Shown: positions 14,254 through 24,177, counted from the stretch's first letter. The stretch is 64,000 bases of DNA from Oscillospiraceae bacterium (GCA_025758045.1 CP107208.1:2666001-2730000); one strand, 5' to 3'. Translations and numbers: made by a program. Notes: generated from the letters alone by a model not told the origin.

Positions 14254-15384
14254 ATGATCTACTTAGATTATTCCGCCAACACGCCGGTCGACCCGGCCGT
14301 GCTGGATATTTACTGCAAGACCGAGCTGGCGTATATCGCCAACCCCAACTCCACCCACTGCGCCGGGCAGGCCGCCCGGGCCGAAATGGCCCGCGTGACC
14401 GAGTCCATCGCCAGCCAGCTGGGCGTGCAGCCCGCCGAGATCATCTACACCTCCGGCGCCAGCGAGGCCAACAACCTGGCCCTCAAGGGCATTGCCCAGG
14501 CATCGCGGCACATCGGCAAGCATATCATCTCCACCCAGCTGGAACACTCCTCGGTGGGGGCGTCACTCTCCGTTTTGCAGCAGCAGGGGTACGAGATCGA
14601 CCTGCTGAACGTGAACCGCGACGGCAAAGCAGACCTTGCCCAACTGCGGGAACTGCTGCGCAAGGATACGATTCTTGTCGCCGTCTGTGCCGTGGACAGC
14701 GAGATCGGCACTGTGCAGCCTGTCAAAGAGATTGCCGAGATCGTCAAGCGGTACCCGGATTGCCGCCTGCATGTGGATGCCACCCAGGCTGTGGGTAAAA
14801 CGGACCTCTGGTTTGACGGCGTGGACACCATGAGCTTTACCGCCCACAAATTCTACGGTCCCAACGGAATCGGCGCACTGTACAAGCGCCGGGGGCTGGT
14901 TATTGAGCCGCAGATCTCCGGCGGTGCCAGCACAACCATTTACCGCAGCGGTACACCCACGCTGGGCCTGGCCGCCGCGCTGGAAGCTTCGCTGACGAAA
15001 GCCCTGGCCGAGCAGCCCCAGCGCATCGCCCACGTACAACACCTGCATAACCGCCTTGCAGCCGCATTGCAGGTGTACCCCGAGGTGCGCTTCAACAGCC
15101 CGGCGGATGCGGTGCCGCATATCCTCAATGTCAGTGTCAACGGCATAAAGGCTACCCGCTTTCAGCAGGCCCTCAGTGAGCAGGGCGTCTGCGTCTCGGT
15201 CAAATCGGCCTGCTCGTCGGACGGCATGCCTTCCAAGGCCGTGTTTGCCGTCAGCCGTGACCGCCGCAACGCGCTGTCCTCGTGGCGCATCAGCCTGAGC
15301 CACCTTACCACCGACGAAGAAATTGATGGTTTCCTGGCTGCCTTTGATACCTGCTACCACCAGCTGTTACAGAAGGAGAATTGA
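14254..15384 (+). CDS. Cysteine desulfurase, NifS/IscS-like (class V aminotransferase)
   Basis: A PLP enzyme that takes sulfur from cysteine as a persulfide and passes it on. The 376-residue protein begins YLDYSANTPVD and has the GASEANNLAL cofactor block. The PLP lysine lies in TAHKFYGP (family usually SAHK). The mobile active-site loop is SACSS, with the catalytic cysteine near residue 320. The binding site is weak (GAGG about 14 bp upstream). It overlaps or abuts the TtcA-like gene, which suggests the sulfur goes to tRNA. No IscU or SufU gene is present in this window. Confidence 0.9.
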   Translation: MIYLDYSANTPVDPAVLDIYCKTELAYIANPNSTHCAGQAARAEMARVTESIASQLGVQPAEIIYTSGASEANNLALKGIAQASRHIGKHIISTQLEHSSVGASLSVLQQQGYEIDLLNVNRDGKADLAQLRELLRKDTILVAVCAVDSEIGTVQPVKEIAEIVKRYPDCRLHVDATQAVGKTDLWFDGVDTMSFTAHKFYGPNGIGALYKRRGLVIEPQISGGASTTIYRSGTPTLGLAAALEASLTKALAEQPQRIAHVQHLHNRLAAALQVYPEVRFNSPADAVPHILNVSVNGIKATRFQQALSEQGVCVSVKSACSSDGMPSKAVFAVSRDRRNALSSWRISLSHLTTDEEIDGFLAAFDTCYHQLLQKEN

Positions 15385-15386
15385 TT

Positions 15387-16286
15387 TTGGAACGTCAACT
15401 GGAAACTTATCAGAAAATCGAGCGCAGCATTATCAAAAAATTCCGTAAACAGCTGTGGACGCCGTTTATCGTGGCCGTCAAACGGTACGAGCTGATCCAG
15501 GCAGGGGACAAGATCGCCGTCTGCATCTCCGGCGGCAAGGATTCCATGCTGATGGCAAAGCTGCTGCAGGAATTGCAGCGCCACAGCGAGGTGCCCTTTG
15601 AGCTGGTCTATCTGGTGATGGATCCCGGCTACAACGAGATCAACCGTCAGAAGATCGAGAGCAACGCCGCGCTGCTGCACCTGCCCATCACCGTGTTTGA
15701 AACCAACATTTTTGATGTTGCCAACAACAGCGAGAAGTCGCCCTGCTACCTCTGCGCCCGCATGCGCCGCGGCCACCTGTACAAGAAAGCGCAGGAGCTG
15801 GGCTGCAACAAAATTGCGCTGGGCCATCACTTCAATGATGTCATCGAGACCACCGTTATGAGCATGTTCTACGGCTCCCAGATGCAGGCTATGCCGCCGA
15901 AGCTACACAGCACCAACTTCCCGGACATGACGCTGATCCGCCCGATGTACTGCATCCGCGAGGATGACATCATCGCCTGGCGGCGCTACAATGACCTGGA
16001 ATTCATCCAGTGCGCCTGCCGCTTTACCGAGGCCTGCACCATCTGCGATAACGGTGGCGGCGGCTCCAAGCGGCAGGAGGTCAAGGTTCTGCTGCGCCGC
16101 CTGATGCGGGACAACCCCAACATCGAGAACAGCATCTTCCGCAGCATTCATTCCGTCGCACTGGACACCATGCCCGGTTATAAGACCGAGGGTGTGGAGC
16201 ATTCCTTCCTGGAGCGTTTTGACCGCCAGGAGGAAGCCTTGCGCGCTGAGGCCGCCAAAGCCGCCGTGCCCGATACTGAACAATAA
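15387..16286 (+). CDS. TtcA/TilS-like PP-loop ATPase (tRNA 2-thiolation)
   Basis: A 299-residue member of the TtcA group, which activates a tRNA base with ATP and inserts sulfur (2-thiocytidine at position 32 in studied cases). The PP-loop SGGKDS lies near residue 48, and a CxxC pair (CYLC) near residue 115 with a further cysteine-rich segment (CACRFTEACTIC) later can bind an Fe-S cluster. AGAAGGAG favours the TTG at 15387; a TTG at 15381 is too close. The gene directly follows the cysteine desulfurase, a natural sulfur donor. The exact tRNA target is inference. Confidence 0.8.
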   Translation: MERQLETYQKIERSIIKKFRKQLWTPFIVAVKRYELIQAGDKIAVCISGGKDSMLMAKLLQELQRHSEVPFELVYLVMDPGYNEINRQKIESNAALLHLPITVFETNIFDVANNSEKSPCYLCARMRRGHLYKKAQELGCNKIALGHHFNDVIETTVMSMFYGSQMQAMPPKLHSTNFPDMTLIRPMYCIREDDIIAWRRYNDLEFIQCACRFTEACTICDNGGGGSKRQEVKVLLRRLMRDNPNIENSIFRSIHSVALDTMPGYKTEGVEHSFLERFDRQEEALRAEAAKAAVPDTEQ

Positions 16287-16299
16287 AATATAGAAAAAG

Positions 16300-16342
16300 C
16301 AAGACCCATGCCGCTGCAATCGCAGGCTCGGCATGGGTCTTG
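16300..16342. terminator. Bidirectional terminator between the TtcA-like and pseudouridine synthase genes
   Basis: A perfect 14-bp stem (16300-16313 with 16329-16342) with T-rich tracts on both strands, placed between two convergent genes. Confidence 0.88.
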
Positions 16343-16352
16343 TATTGTTGTT

Positions 16353-17336
16353 TTATTCTTCCGTTTTGTGCGGGGCAGTCTTAGTCAGTGCATCGAACTT
16401 CTTTACAATGGCCGGGTCGTCCAGCTTGATGACGCGGCCGGAGAGGTAGTGCAGGGTGTTTTCCTCCGGGATGCGGCCAAAGGTAAGCCGCTGGGCGCAG
16501 AGGGCCTGGGTCTTCAGGCCGGTGCGCTCGTTCATCTTGCGGTTGCCGTACTTGATGTCGCCCAGCACCGGGTGACCCAGGTAGGCCAGGTGGGCGCGGA
16601 TCTGGTGGGTGCGGCCGGTGATCAGTCCGATGCGGCATAGGGCAAAGGGGCCGTTCTGGCGGATGACCGTTACATCGGTGATGATCTGCTTATAGCCATC
16701 GCACTGGCGGGCGTGGATGTGCACCTTGTTGTTCTTCTCGCTGTGCTGCAGCCAGGCGATATGCCGCCCGGCGGGCGGGGCACCTACCGTGATGGTCAGG
16801 TACTCTTTTTTCATCAGGTCGTCACGGATGATGGCGTTTAGGTCCCGCAAGGCCGTGTAGCTTTTGGCGGCCAGCACCAGGCCCTCGGTTCCGCGGTCCA
16901 GCCGGTTGCACAGGGCCGGGGCAAAGCGCTGCTCGGCGTGGGGATTGTACTCGCCCTTGGCCTCCAGGTAGGCGGCAAAGGCATCCACCAGGTTGGCATC
17001 GCCGGTGCGGTCGCTGTGGCACAGCAGGTGCGCCGGTTTGTACAGCACCGCAAAGTTGGCGTCCTCGTAGATGACCGTCACCAGCGGCTGGCGGCGGGGC
17101 GGCTTGACCTTGGGCTTGACGCCCTCGGTCGGGAAGAACTCATCGTTAATGTACATCTCGATCAAATCGCCCGTTTTCAGGCGGGTGTCCGGCTCAGCCC
17201 GTTTGCCGTTGACCTTGATGCGCTTGTTGCGAAACGCCTTGTACATCATGCTGCGGGGCATATCTTTGGTCACGCCCTCCACAAAGCGGCTCAGGCGGAC
17301 GTCATTCTCGTTGGCACCGGCGGTAAAACTTTTCAT
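16353..17336 (-). CDS. RluA/RluD family pseudouridine synthase
   Basis: A 327-residue enzyme that isomerises uridine to pseudouridine in rRNA or tRNA. An N-terminal S4 RNA-binding domain (about residues 12-70, with RNKRIKVNGKRAEPDTRLKTGD) is followed by the catalytic domain. That domain holds the motif NRLDRGTEGL near residue 145, with the essential aspartate, and TGRTHQIRAHLAYLGHPVLGD near residue 240. The exact target nucleotide cannot be assigned. Single gene, convergent with the TtcA-like gene and divergent from radC. Confidence 0.92.
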   Translation of the reverse strand: MKSFTAGANENDVRLSRFVEGVTKDMPRSMMYKAFRNKRIKVNGKRAEPDTRLKTGDLIEMYINDEFFPTEGVKPKVKPPRRQPLVTVIYEDANFAVLYKPAHLLCHSDRTGDANLVDAFAAYLEAKGEYNPHAEQRFAPALCNRLDRGTEGLVLAAKSYTALRDLNAIIRDDLMKKEYLTITVGAPPAGRHIAWLQHSEKNNKVHIHARQCDGYKQIITDVTVIRQNGPFALCRIGLITGRTHQIRAHLAYLGHPVLGDIKYGNRKMNERTGLKTQALCAQRLTFGRIPEENTLHYLSGRVIKLDDPAIVKKFDALTKTAPHKTEE

Positions 17337-17355
17337 GGAACCCTCACTTATCTCT

Positions 17356-17383
17356 TTGCAAAATCTTTCTTTCAGTATATAAT
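17356..17383 (+). promoter_or_regulatory. SigA-type promoter of radC
   Basis: TTGCAA (17356-17361), 16 bp, TATAAT (17378-17383), about 40 bp before the start codon. Confidence 0.75.
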
Positions 17384-17424
17384 GAAATCAGGAAAACGTA
17401 AAGTGGCAAAAAGGATGTGGAACC

Positions 17425-18165
17425 ATGGCAGACAGCAAAGAGCGGCCTATTCACGAGAATCATCGTGCCCGCATGCAGGAGCGTGTGGCGCACAACGGCA
17501 TGGAAAGCCTGGCCGAACACGAAGTGCTGGAATATATGCTGTACCTGGCCATTCCGCGCCAGGATACCAATCCACTGGCACACCGGCTGATCGACCATTT
17601 CGGCAGTTTTTGCCGCGTGATGGAAGCCACGCCGCAAGAGCTGATGCAGGTGAAGGGCGTCGGCCCGCGCAGCGCCCAGCTGATCTCCGACATTATGGAG
17701 TTTGGCCGCTATTATGCCGTGAAAAAGCGCAAAAAGCAGGCTACATTGGACACCACTGCCAACGCTATTGAGTACATCAAGCCGCTGTTCCTCGGCCTGC
17801 AAAACGAAGTGCTGTACATTATTTTGATGGACGATTCCTGCCATCCGCTCTACGACCTGAAAGCCGCCGAGGGTGTGCCGAACCACGTCAGCATCGATAC
17901 CCGCAAGCTACTGCGGGATGTGCTGCGCTCCAACGCCTCCACCGCCATCCTGGCCCACAACCATCCCACCGGGCCGGCCCTGCCCAGTGCCACCGACCAG
18001 CTGACCACGCTGAAAATTATGCAGCTGCTGGCCCCGGCGGGCATCTCTATTTTGGACCACATCATCGTGGCAGGGGAGAACGCCTGCTCTATGGCAGACC
18101 GCGGCCGTTTGCCGGACATCAGCGCCCACCCCGGCATTTTAAACGCCGCCAGTACGGATTTTTAA
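17425..18165 (+). CDS. radC: RadC family JAB-domain protein
   Basis: A 246-residue RadC protein. The N-terminal part contains a helix-hairpin-helix (GVGPRSAQLISDI, about residues 75-90). The C-terminal JAB/MPN domain carries the zinc motif AHNHPTG...PSATD near residue 180 with an upstream glutamate. The role of RadC is unsettled: it was linked to DNA repair, but loss has little effect in several bacteria. It stands alone between a promoter and a terminator. Confidence 0.93.
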   Translation: MADSKERPIHENHRARMQERVAHNGMESLAEHEVLEYMLYLAIPRQDTNPLAHRLIDHFGSFCRVMEATPQELMQVKGVGPRSAQLISDIMEFGRYYAVKKRKKQATLDTTANAIEYIKPLFLGLQNEVLYIILMDDSCHPLYDLKAAEGVPNHVSIDTRKLLRDVLRSNASTAILAHNHPTGPALPSATDQLTTLKIMQLLAPAGISILDHIIVAGENACSMADRGRLPDISAHPGILNAASTDF

Positions 18166-18177
18166 GCTGCCGTTTCG

Positions 18178-18212
18178 CCCTGCCGCCTTATGCCGCGGCA
18201 GGGTATATTTTT
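18178..18212 (+). terminator. Intrinsic terminator after radC
   Basis: A perfect 9-bp stem (18178-18186 with 18195-18203), an 8-base loop, then TATATTTTT. Confidence 0.75.
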
Positions 18213-18246
18213 GGCCGCCGAGTGCACAAAATACCTACCAAAAGAC

Positions 18247-18275
18247 TTTACATTACTTTTCAGTTGTGATATAAT
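18247..18275 (+). promoter_or_regulatory. SigA-type promoter of uvrB-uvrA
   Basis: TTTACA (18247-18252), 17 bp, TATAAT (18270-18275). I found no GAAC-N4-GTTC LexA box of the Bacillus type near it. Confidence 0.75.
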
Positions 18276-18313
18276 CAGCTTACAACCAATCGTTGTGTCG
18301 AAAGGAAACTTTT

Positions 18314-20353
18314 ATGGATGATGTGTTTCACCTAAAGGCACCATTCCAGCCGACCGGTGACCAGCCCCAGGCCATCGACGCCCTGGTACAGGGCATCAAT
18401 GAGGGGGACGATGCCCAGACCTTGCTGGGCGTTACCGGTTCCGGCAAAACCTTTACCATGGCTAATATCATTGCCCGGTGCAATCGCCCCACGCTGATCC
18501 TGGAGCCCAACAAAACGCTGGCCAGCCAGATCTGCACCGAGATGCGCAGTTTTTTCCCGGATGATGCTGTAGAATATTTCGTATCCTACTACGACTACTA
18601 CCAGCCCGAAGCCTATATCCCGTCCACTGATACCTATATTGAAAAGGACAGCGCCATCAACGATGAGATCGACCGTCTGCGCCACTCGGCCACGGCGGCC
18701 TTGTCAGAGCAGCGCAACGTCATCATCGTTGCCAGTGTTTCCTGCATCTACTCCCTGGGCGACCCTATCGATTACCGCAGCATGGTTATCAGCCTGCGTC
18801 CCGGCATGCAGATGGAGCGGGACGAACTTTGCAGCCGCCTGGTCAAACTGCAATATGAGCGCAACGACATGAACTTTATCCGCAACAAGTTCCGTGTCAA
18901 GGGTGACACAGTGGACATCCACCTGGCCTACAACGATGAATTTGCCATCCGGGTAGAGTTTTTCGGTGATGAGATCGACCGTATCATTGAGTTTGACCCG
19001 CTGACCGGCGAGCACAAGAACGTGGTGCGCCATGCCGCTATCTTCCCGGCCAGCCACTATATCGTTGGGCCGGAAAAGATGAAAGAAGGCCTTGCCAAGA
19101 TTGCCGTCGAGATGGAGCAGCAGGTGAAGAAATTCACCGAGGAAGGCAAACTGCTGGAGGCCCAGCGCATCCAGCAGCGCACCAACTACGATATGGAAAT
19201 GCTGCAGGAAGTCGGCATGTGCAAGGGTATCGAGAACTACTCGGCTGTGTTGTCGGGCCGCGCCCCCGGCTCCACGCCCACCACGCTGCTGGATTATTTC
19301 CCGGATGATTTCCTTTTGATGGTGGACGAGAGCCATGTCATGCTGCCCCAGATCCGCGGTATGTTCGGCGGCGACTACAGCCGCAAGAAGACGCTGGTGG
19401 AATACGGCTTCCGCCTGCCATCTGCCTTTGACAACCGCCCGTTGAAATTTGAGGAATTTGAGCAGAAAGTCCACCAGAAAATCTTCGTTTCGGCCACCCC
19501 CGGCGATTATGAGCGGGAACACTCCAGCCGCGTGGCCGAGCAGGTCATCCGTCCCACCGGCCTGCTGGACCCCGTCATCATGGTGCGCCCGGTGGAAGGT
19601 CAGATTGAAGACCTGCTGGGTGAAATACGTGTGCGTATTGACCGCGGCGAACGCGCCCTCGTCACGACCCTGACCGTCAAGATGGCCGAGGACCTGACAG
19701 ATTATTTAGAAGATCACGGCGTCAAGACCAAGTACATGCACCACGAGGTCGACACCTTTGAGCGCATGGAAATTATCAAAGACCTGCGCGTGGGCGCCAT
19801 TGATGTCATTGTGGGCATCAATCTGCTGCGTGAGGGTCTCGACCTGCCGGAAGTTTCGCTGATTGCCATCCTGGATGCCGACAAAGAGGGCTTCCTTCGC
19901 AGTGAGACAAGCCTTATCCAGACCATTGGCCGCGCAGCCCGCAATGCCAACGGCGTAGTGCTGATGTACGCTGATGAAGTGACCCCCAGCATGGAGCGCG
20001 CCATCATGGAGACCGAGCGCCGCCGTGCCATCCAGGACGCCTACAACAAAGAGCATGGCATCACCCCCAAGACCATCGTCAAGGCCATCGGCGGCGGGCT
20101 GGAGATCAGCATGAGCGAGGAAAACAAGCGCATGCGCCAGCACCGTATGAGCCGCGTGGAACGCCAGCAGACGATTGAACGCCTGACCAAAGAGATGAAA
20201 GAAGCCGCGCGCCTGCTGCAGTTTGAGCTGGCAGCCCAGCTGCGCGACGAGATTGCCCGGCTGGAGCGCGGGGAAGACCCTACCGCAGCCGATACCAGTG
20301 AGCGCAAGGCGACTGCCAAAAAGCGCAAGGGAAGAGGGAAATACAAAAGTTGA
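18314..20353 (+). CDS. uvrB: UvrABC excinuclease subunit B
   Basis: UvrB is the helicase-like damage verification subunit of nucleotide excision repair. The 679 residues include Walker A GVTGSGKT near residue 38, the beta-hairpin region YYDYYQPEAYIP that grips DNA, helicase motifs such as DESHV and a C-terminal UvrC-binding helix pair (residues about 625-660). AAAGGAAA before the ATG at 18314 sets the start. The stop overlaps the TTG start of uvrA, so the pair is one operon. Confidence 0.97.
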   Translation: MDDVFHLKAPFQPTGDQPQAIDALVQGINEGDDAQTLLGVTGSGKTFTMANIIARCNRPTLILEPNKTLASQICTEMRSFFPDDAVEYFVSYYDYYQPEAYIPSTDTYIEKDSAINDEIDRLRHSATAALSEQRNVIIVASVSCIYSLGDPIDYRSMVISLRPGMQMERDELCSRLVKLQYERNDMNFIRNKFRVKGDTVDIHLAYNDEFAIRVEFFGDEIDRIIEFDPLTGEHKNVVRHAAIFPASHYIVGPEKMKEGLAKIAVEMEQQVKKFTEEGKLLEAQRIQQRTNYDMEMLQEVGMCKGIENYSAVLSGRAPGSTPTTLLDYFPDDFLLMVDESHVMLPQIRGMFGGDYSRKKTLVEYGFRLPSAFDNRPLKFEEFEQKVHQKIFVSATPGDYEREHSSRVAEQVIRPTGLLDPVIMVRPVEGQIEDLLGEIRVRIDRGERALVTTLTVKMAEDLTDYLEDHGVKTKYMHHEVDTFERMEIIKDLRVGAIDVIVGINLLREGLDLPEVSLIAILDADKEGFLRSETSLIQTIGRAARNANGVVLMYADEVTPSMERAIMETERRRAIQDAYNKEHGITPKTIVKAIGGGLEISMSEENKRMRQHRMSRVERQQTIERLTKEMKEAARLLQFELAAQLRDEIARLERGEDPTAADTSERKATAKKRKGRGKYKS

Positions 20354-23250
20354 GCACCGAAGTGAAAGAGACAAAGCGCCGATCGAAGATTCAAATCGAC
20401 CCCAACAACCGCATCGTCATCAAGGGCGCGCGGGAGCACAACCTGAAAAACGTCGACCTGACGCTGCCCCGCAATAAGCTGATCGTCATGACAGGACTTT
20501 CCGGCTCCGGCAAGTCCAGCCTTGCCTTTGACACCATCTACGCCGACGGCCAGCGCCGCTATATGGAGAGCCTTTCCAGTTACGCCCGCCAGTTCCTGGG
20601 CCAGATGGAAAAGCCCGATGTGGACGAGATCACCGGCCTTTCGCCGGCCATCTCCATCGACCAGAAGACCACCAGCCACAACCCACGTTCCACCGTGGGC
20701 ACCGTGACCGAAATTTACGACTACCTGCGCCTGATGTATGCCCGCATTGGCGTGCCTCACTGCCCGATCTGCGGGCGGGAGATCACCCAGCAGTCTATTG
20801 ATGAGATGGTCGACGAGGTGATGAAGCTGCCGGAGCGCACCCGCTTCCAGGTGCTGGCCCCCGTAGTCCGTGCCCGCAAAGGCACCCAGGCCAAGGAGCT
20901 GGACGCCGCCCGCCGCGCCGGTTTTGTACGTGTGCGCATTGACGGCAACATGTACGATCTGAGCGAGGAGATCAACCTCGAAAAGAACATCAAGCATACC
21001 GTGGAGATCGTGGTCGACCGCCTGGTCATCAGCGATACAGTGCGCGGCCGTCTGGCAGATTCCATTGAGACCGCCCTGGCCCAGGCAAACGGCCTGGTCG
21101 TTATCGATGTCATTGGCGGCGAGCCGATGATGTTCAGCCAGAGCTATGCCTGCCCGGAGCACGGCATCTCGGTGGAAGAATTGACGCCCCGCATGTTCAG
21201 TTTCAACAACCCCTTTGGTGCCTGCGAGAAGTGCACGGGCCTTGGCACCTTTATGAAGGTCGACCCTGCCCGCGTCATCCCGGACAAGCGCAAATCCATC
21301 CGCGAAAGCGCCATCAAAGCCAGCGGCTGGTACTATGCCGAGGGTTCCATCTCCGAGATGACCTACAAGGCCCTGGGCAAGCGCTACGGCTTTACGCTGG
21401 ATACTCCCATCAAGGATTTCAGCAAAGAAGCCCTGCATGCCCTACTGTACGGCACCGGCGATGAGCGCATTGAGATGCAGCGCGAGAGCATGTTTGGCTC
21501 CGGCACCTACTACAACCAGTTCGAAGGCCTGGTTCCCAACCTGGAGCGCCGCTTCCGTGAGACCAACAGCGAGTGGGTCAAAGAGGAGATTGCCCTGGTC
21601 ATGTCCAGCGAGGAGTGCCCTGCCTGCCATGGCCGCCGCTTAAAGCCCACCAGCCTGGCCGTCACGGTCGGCGGCATCAACATTGCCGATTTCTGTGATA
21701 AGAGCGTGACCGAGGAGTTGAAGTTCATCGAGAACGCCAAGGTCAGCGCAAAGGATGAGATGATCGGTGCGCCGATTTTTAAAGAAGTGCGCGAACGTCT
21801 GGGCTTTTTACAGAGCGTAGGTTTGGGCTATCTGACCCTGTCTCGCGGCGCGGCATCCCTGTCTGGCGGTGAGAGCCAGCGTATCCGCCTGGCCACCCAG
21901 ATCGGCAGCGCGCTGACCGGTGTGCTGTACGTGCTGGACGAGCCGAGCATCGGCCTGCACCAACGCGACAATGATAAACTGATCGCCACCATGAAGCGCC
22001 TGCGCGACCTGGGCAACACCTTGATCGTGGTCGAACACGATGAGGATACCATGCGCCAGGCTGATTATATTGTGGATGTCGGCCCCGGTGCCGGTGTGCA
22101 CGGCGGCGAGATCGTAGCTGCGGGCAGCGTGGCAGACATCTGCAAGGTCAAGCGCAGCATCACCGGCGCGTATCTTTCGGGCCGAAAGTATGTGGAAGTG
22201 CCTGAGACCCGCCGTCCCGGCAACGGCAAGTTCCTGCGGGTGGTCAAAGCCCACGAGAACAACCTGCAGGACATTACTGTGGATTTCCCGCTGGGCAAGA
22301 TGGTCTGCGTGACCGGCGTGTCCGGTTCCGGCAAATCCACGCTGGTCAATGAGATTTTGTATAAGACGCTGGCGGCCGCGCTGAACGGCGCCCGCAGCCG
22401 CCCCGGCCAGTGCGAAGCCGTCGAGGGCATGGAGTGGGTGGACAAGGTCATCGGCATCGACCAGTCGCCCATTGGGCGCACACCGCGCTCCAACCCAGCC
22501 ACTTATACCAGTGTGTTCGGGGACATTCGATCGCTGTTTGCCAACACGCAGGACGCCAAAATGCGCGGCTATGGCCCCGGACGTTTCAGCTTTAACGTCA
22601 AGGGCGGCCGCTGCGAAGCCTGCGAGGGCGGCGGCATTTTGCAGATAGAGATGCACTTTTTGCCGGACATCTTTGTGCCCTGCGATGTCTGCAAAGGCAA
22701 GCGCTACAATCGCGAAACACTAGAAGTCAAGTACAAGGACAAGAGCATTTCCGACGTACTGGATATGACGGTGGAGGAGGCCTGCGTCTTTTTTGCCAAC
22801 ATCCCCAAAATTGCCCGTAAGCTGCAGACGTTGCAGGAGGTTGGCCTTGGGTATATCCAGCTGGGTCAGGCCGCTACAACGCTTTCAGGCGGCGAAGCCC
22901 AGCGCGTTAAGCTGGCCAACGAGCTGGCTCGCCGGGACACCGGGCAGACCGTGTATATCCTGGATGAGCCCACCACCGGCCTTCATGTGGCCGACGTGCA
23001 TCGCCTGGTCAAGGTGCTGGACAAGCTGGTGGATGCCGGCAACACGGTCATCATCATTGAGCACAACCTGGATGTCATCAAGCGCGCCGACTATATCATC
23101 GACCTTGGCCCCGAGGGCGGCAGCGGCGGCGGTACGGTCGTTGCCACCGGCACGCCCGAGGAAGTGGCCGAGAACCCCAACTCCTTCACCGGCCAGTACC
23201 TCAAACCCATGCTGGCCCGCGCCAAAGAGCTGCAGGAAAAAGCCAAATAA
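20350..23250 (+). CDS. uvrA: UvrABC excinuclease subunit A
   Basis: UvrA is the damage-sensing ABC ATPase of excision repair. The 966 residues contain two ABC modules: Walker A GLSGSGKSS near residue 49 and GVSGSGKST near residue 655, with signatures SLSGGESQR and TLSGGEAQR. Zinc-binding CxxC pairs occur in each half (CPICG, CEKC; CEAC, CDVC). It starts with TTG at 20350, overlapping the uvrB stop by 4 bp. Full length for the family. Confidence 0.97.
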   Translation: MSTEVKETKRRSKIQIDPNNRIVIKGAREHNLKNVDLTLPRNKLIVMTGLSGSGKSSLAFDTIYADGQRRYMESLSSYARQFLGQMEKPDVDEITGLSPAISIDQKTTSHNPRSTVGTVTEIYDYLRLMYARIGVPHCPICGREITQQSIDEMVDEVMKLPERTRFQVLAPVVRARKGTQAKELDAARRAGFVRVRIDGNMYDLSEEINLEKNIKHTVEIVVDRLVISDTVRGRLADSIETALAQANGLVVIDVIGGEPMMFSQSYACPEHGISVEELTPRMFSFNNPFGACEKCTGLGTFMKVDPARVIPDKRKSIRESAIKASGWYYAEGSISEMTYKALGKRYGFTLDTPIKDFSKEALHALLYGTGDERIEMQRESMFGSGTYYNQFEGLVPNLERRFRETNSEWVKEEIALVMSSEECPACHGRRLKPTSLAVTVGGINIADFCDKSVTEELKFIENAKVSAKDEMIGAPIFKEVRERLGFLQSVGLGYLTLSRGAASLSGGESQRIRLATQIGSALTGVLYVLDEPSIGLHQRDNDKLIATMKRLRDLGNTLIVVEHDEDTMRQADYIVDVGPGAGVHGGEIVAAGSVADICKVKRSITGAYLSGRKYVEVPETRRPGNGKFLRVVKAHENNLQDITVDFPLGKMVCVTGVSGSGKSTLVNEILYKTLAAALNGARSRPGQCEAVEGMEWVDKVIGIDQSPIGRTPRSNPATYTSVFGDIRSLFANTQDAKMRGYGPGRFSFNVKGGRCEACEGGGILQIEMHFLPDIFVPCDVCKGKRYNRETLEVKYKDKSISDVLDMTVEEACVFFANIPKIARKLQTLQEVGLGYIQLGQAATTLSGGEAQRVKLANELARRDTGQTVYILDEPTTGLHVADVHRLVKVLDKLVDAGNTVIIIEHNLDVIKRADYIIDLGPEGGSGGGTVVATGTPEEVAENPNSFTGQYLKPMLARAKELQEKAK

Positions 23251-23263
23251 GATTTTGTAAGAA

Positions 23264-23304
23264 GCCCCCAGCCTGTTGTACTTGAACAGGCTGGGGGTTG
23301 TTTA
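23264..23304 (+). terminator. Terminator after uvrA
   Basis: A perfect 13-bp stem (23265-23277 with 23285-23297), a 7-base loop and TTGTTTATT. It also lies at the end of the convergent minus-strand gene. Confidence 0.85.
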
Positions 23305-24177
23305 TTCTGTCATATCTTCTTTTTTCGCCGGGATCTTTGTCTCTGCCATTTCCGATACATCCGGCATGACGCTGTTTTTGGCCACCGGGATGAACCGCTT
23401 GGCAAACTTACCCTTGCCGCGGCTGCGCACATAAAAGTAGCCGATGATGGAGAAGGTCAGCGCGCCGATAAAGTTGACGAACAGATCCTCCATCGTATCC
23501 AGCAGGCCGATGTCCAGGTACCCGCCCTGGCCCAGGGCTGTCTGGGTGCCGTCCGCCTGCACGACAATTACATCAGTGATGTTGTGCAGCACCACCGGGT
23601 GGTTGCCGCCGGTAGGGTCCAGCATGATGGAGCCGATACTCTGTACCACGGTGTCCTTCTGCATATCCAAAAAGAACAGCTGGTCCATCGTGCACTCAAA
23701 AAATTCCCAAATGACGCCGACGGTCATCGAAAAGCAGAACGCCACAATGGCCAGATACAGCGGCGACAGGTGGAATCGCGCGCTGTTGTGCCGGTTCAAA
23801 ATATCCAGCAGGGAGAAGCCGATGGCCGCGCAGAGAAACCCGTTCAGCGTATGCAGCACCGTGTCCCAGTAGGGGAAGGTGACGTAGTATGCGCCAATCT
23901 CGCCCATGATCTCCGCCGCATAAATAAACAGCAGGATGATGATTTCGAGGGTGTTTGGCAGTGCAATATCTAACTTTCGCTCCAGCATACTGGGTACCAT
24001 AAACAGGAACAGCGTCAGCACACAGAGAAAGACGTTCTCAAAATTGCGGTTAAAAATCTGCGCCAACATCACCAGGATAACCGAAGCCCGCAGCAGGATA
24101 TACACCAGCGTGACCGAGCGTTTTGTCCGCCAGGCATCCTGAAAGGCCTCGCGTTTTTGCTGCTTTTTACTTTCCAT
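23302..24177 (-). CDS. Membrane protein, possibly YjdF/DUF2238 type
   Basis: A 291-residue integral membrane protein with about six or seven hydrophobic segments, a charged N-terminus (ESKKQQKREAF) and a charged C-terminal tail. The central WDTVLHTLNGFLCAAIGFSLLD and VIWEFFECTMDQ stretches resemble the YjdF/DUF2238 family, whose function is unknown to me. A hydrophilic insert (about residues 185-230) lies between membrane segments. GGAG precedes the ATG at 24177. Last gene of a minus-strand group after ylbJ and a small cysteine-rich gene. Confidence 0.75.
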   Translation of the reverse strand: MESKKQQKREAFQDAWRTKRSVTLVYILLRASVILVMLAQIFNRNFENVFLCVLTLFLFMVPSMLERKLDIALPNTLEIIILLFIYAAEIMGEIGAYYVTFPYWDTVLHTLNGFLCAAIGFSLLDILNRHNSARFHLSPLYLAIVAFCFSMTVGVIWEFFECTMDQLFFLDMQKDTVVQSIGSIMLDPTGGNHPVVLHNITDVIVVQADGTQTALGQGGYLDIGLLDTMEDLFVNFIGALTFSIIGYFYVRSRGKGKFAKRFIPVAKNSVMPDVSEMAETKIPAKKEDMTE

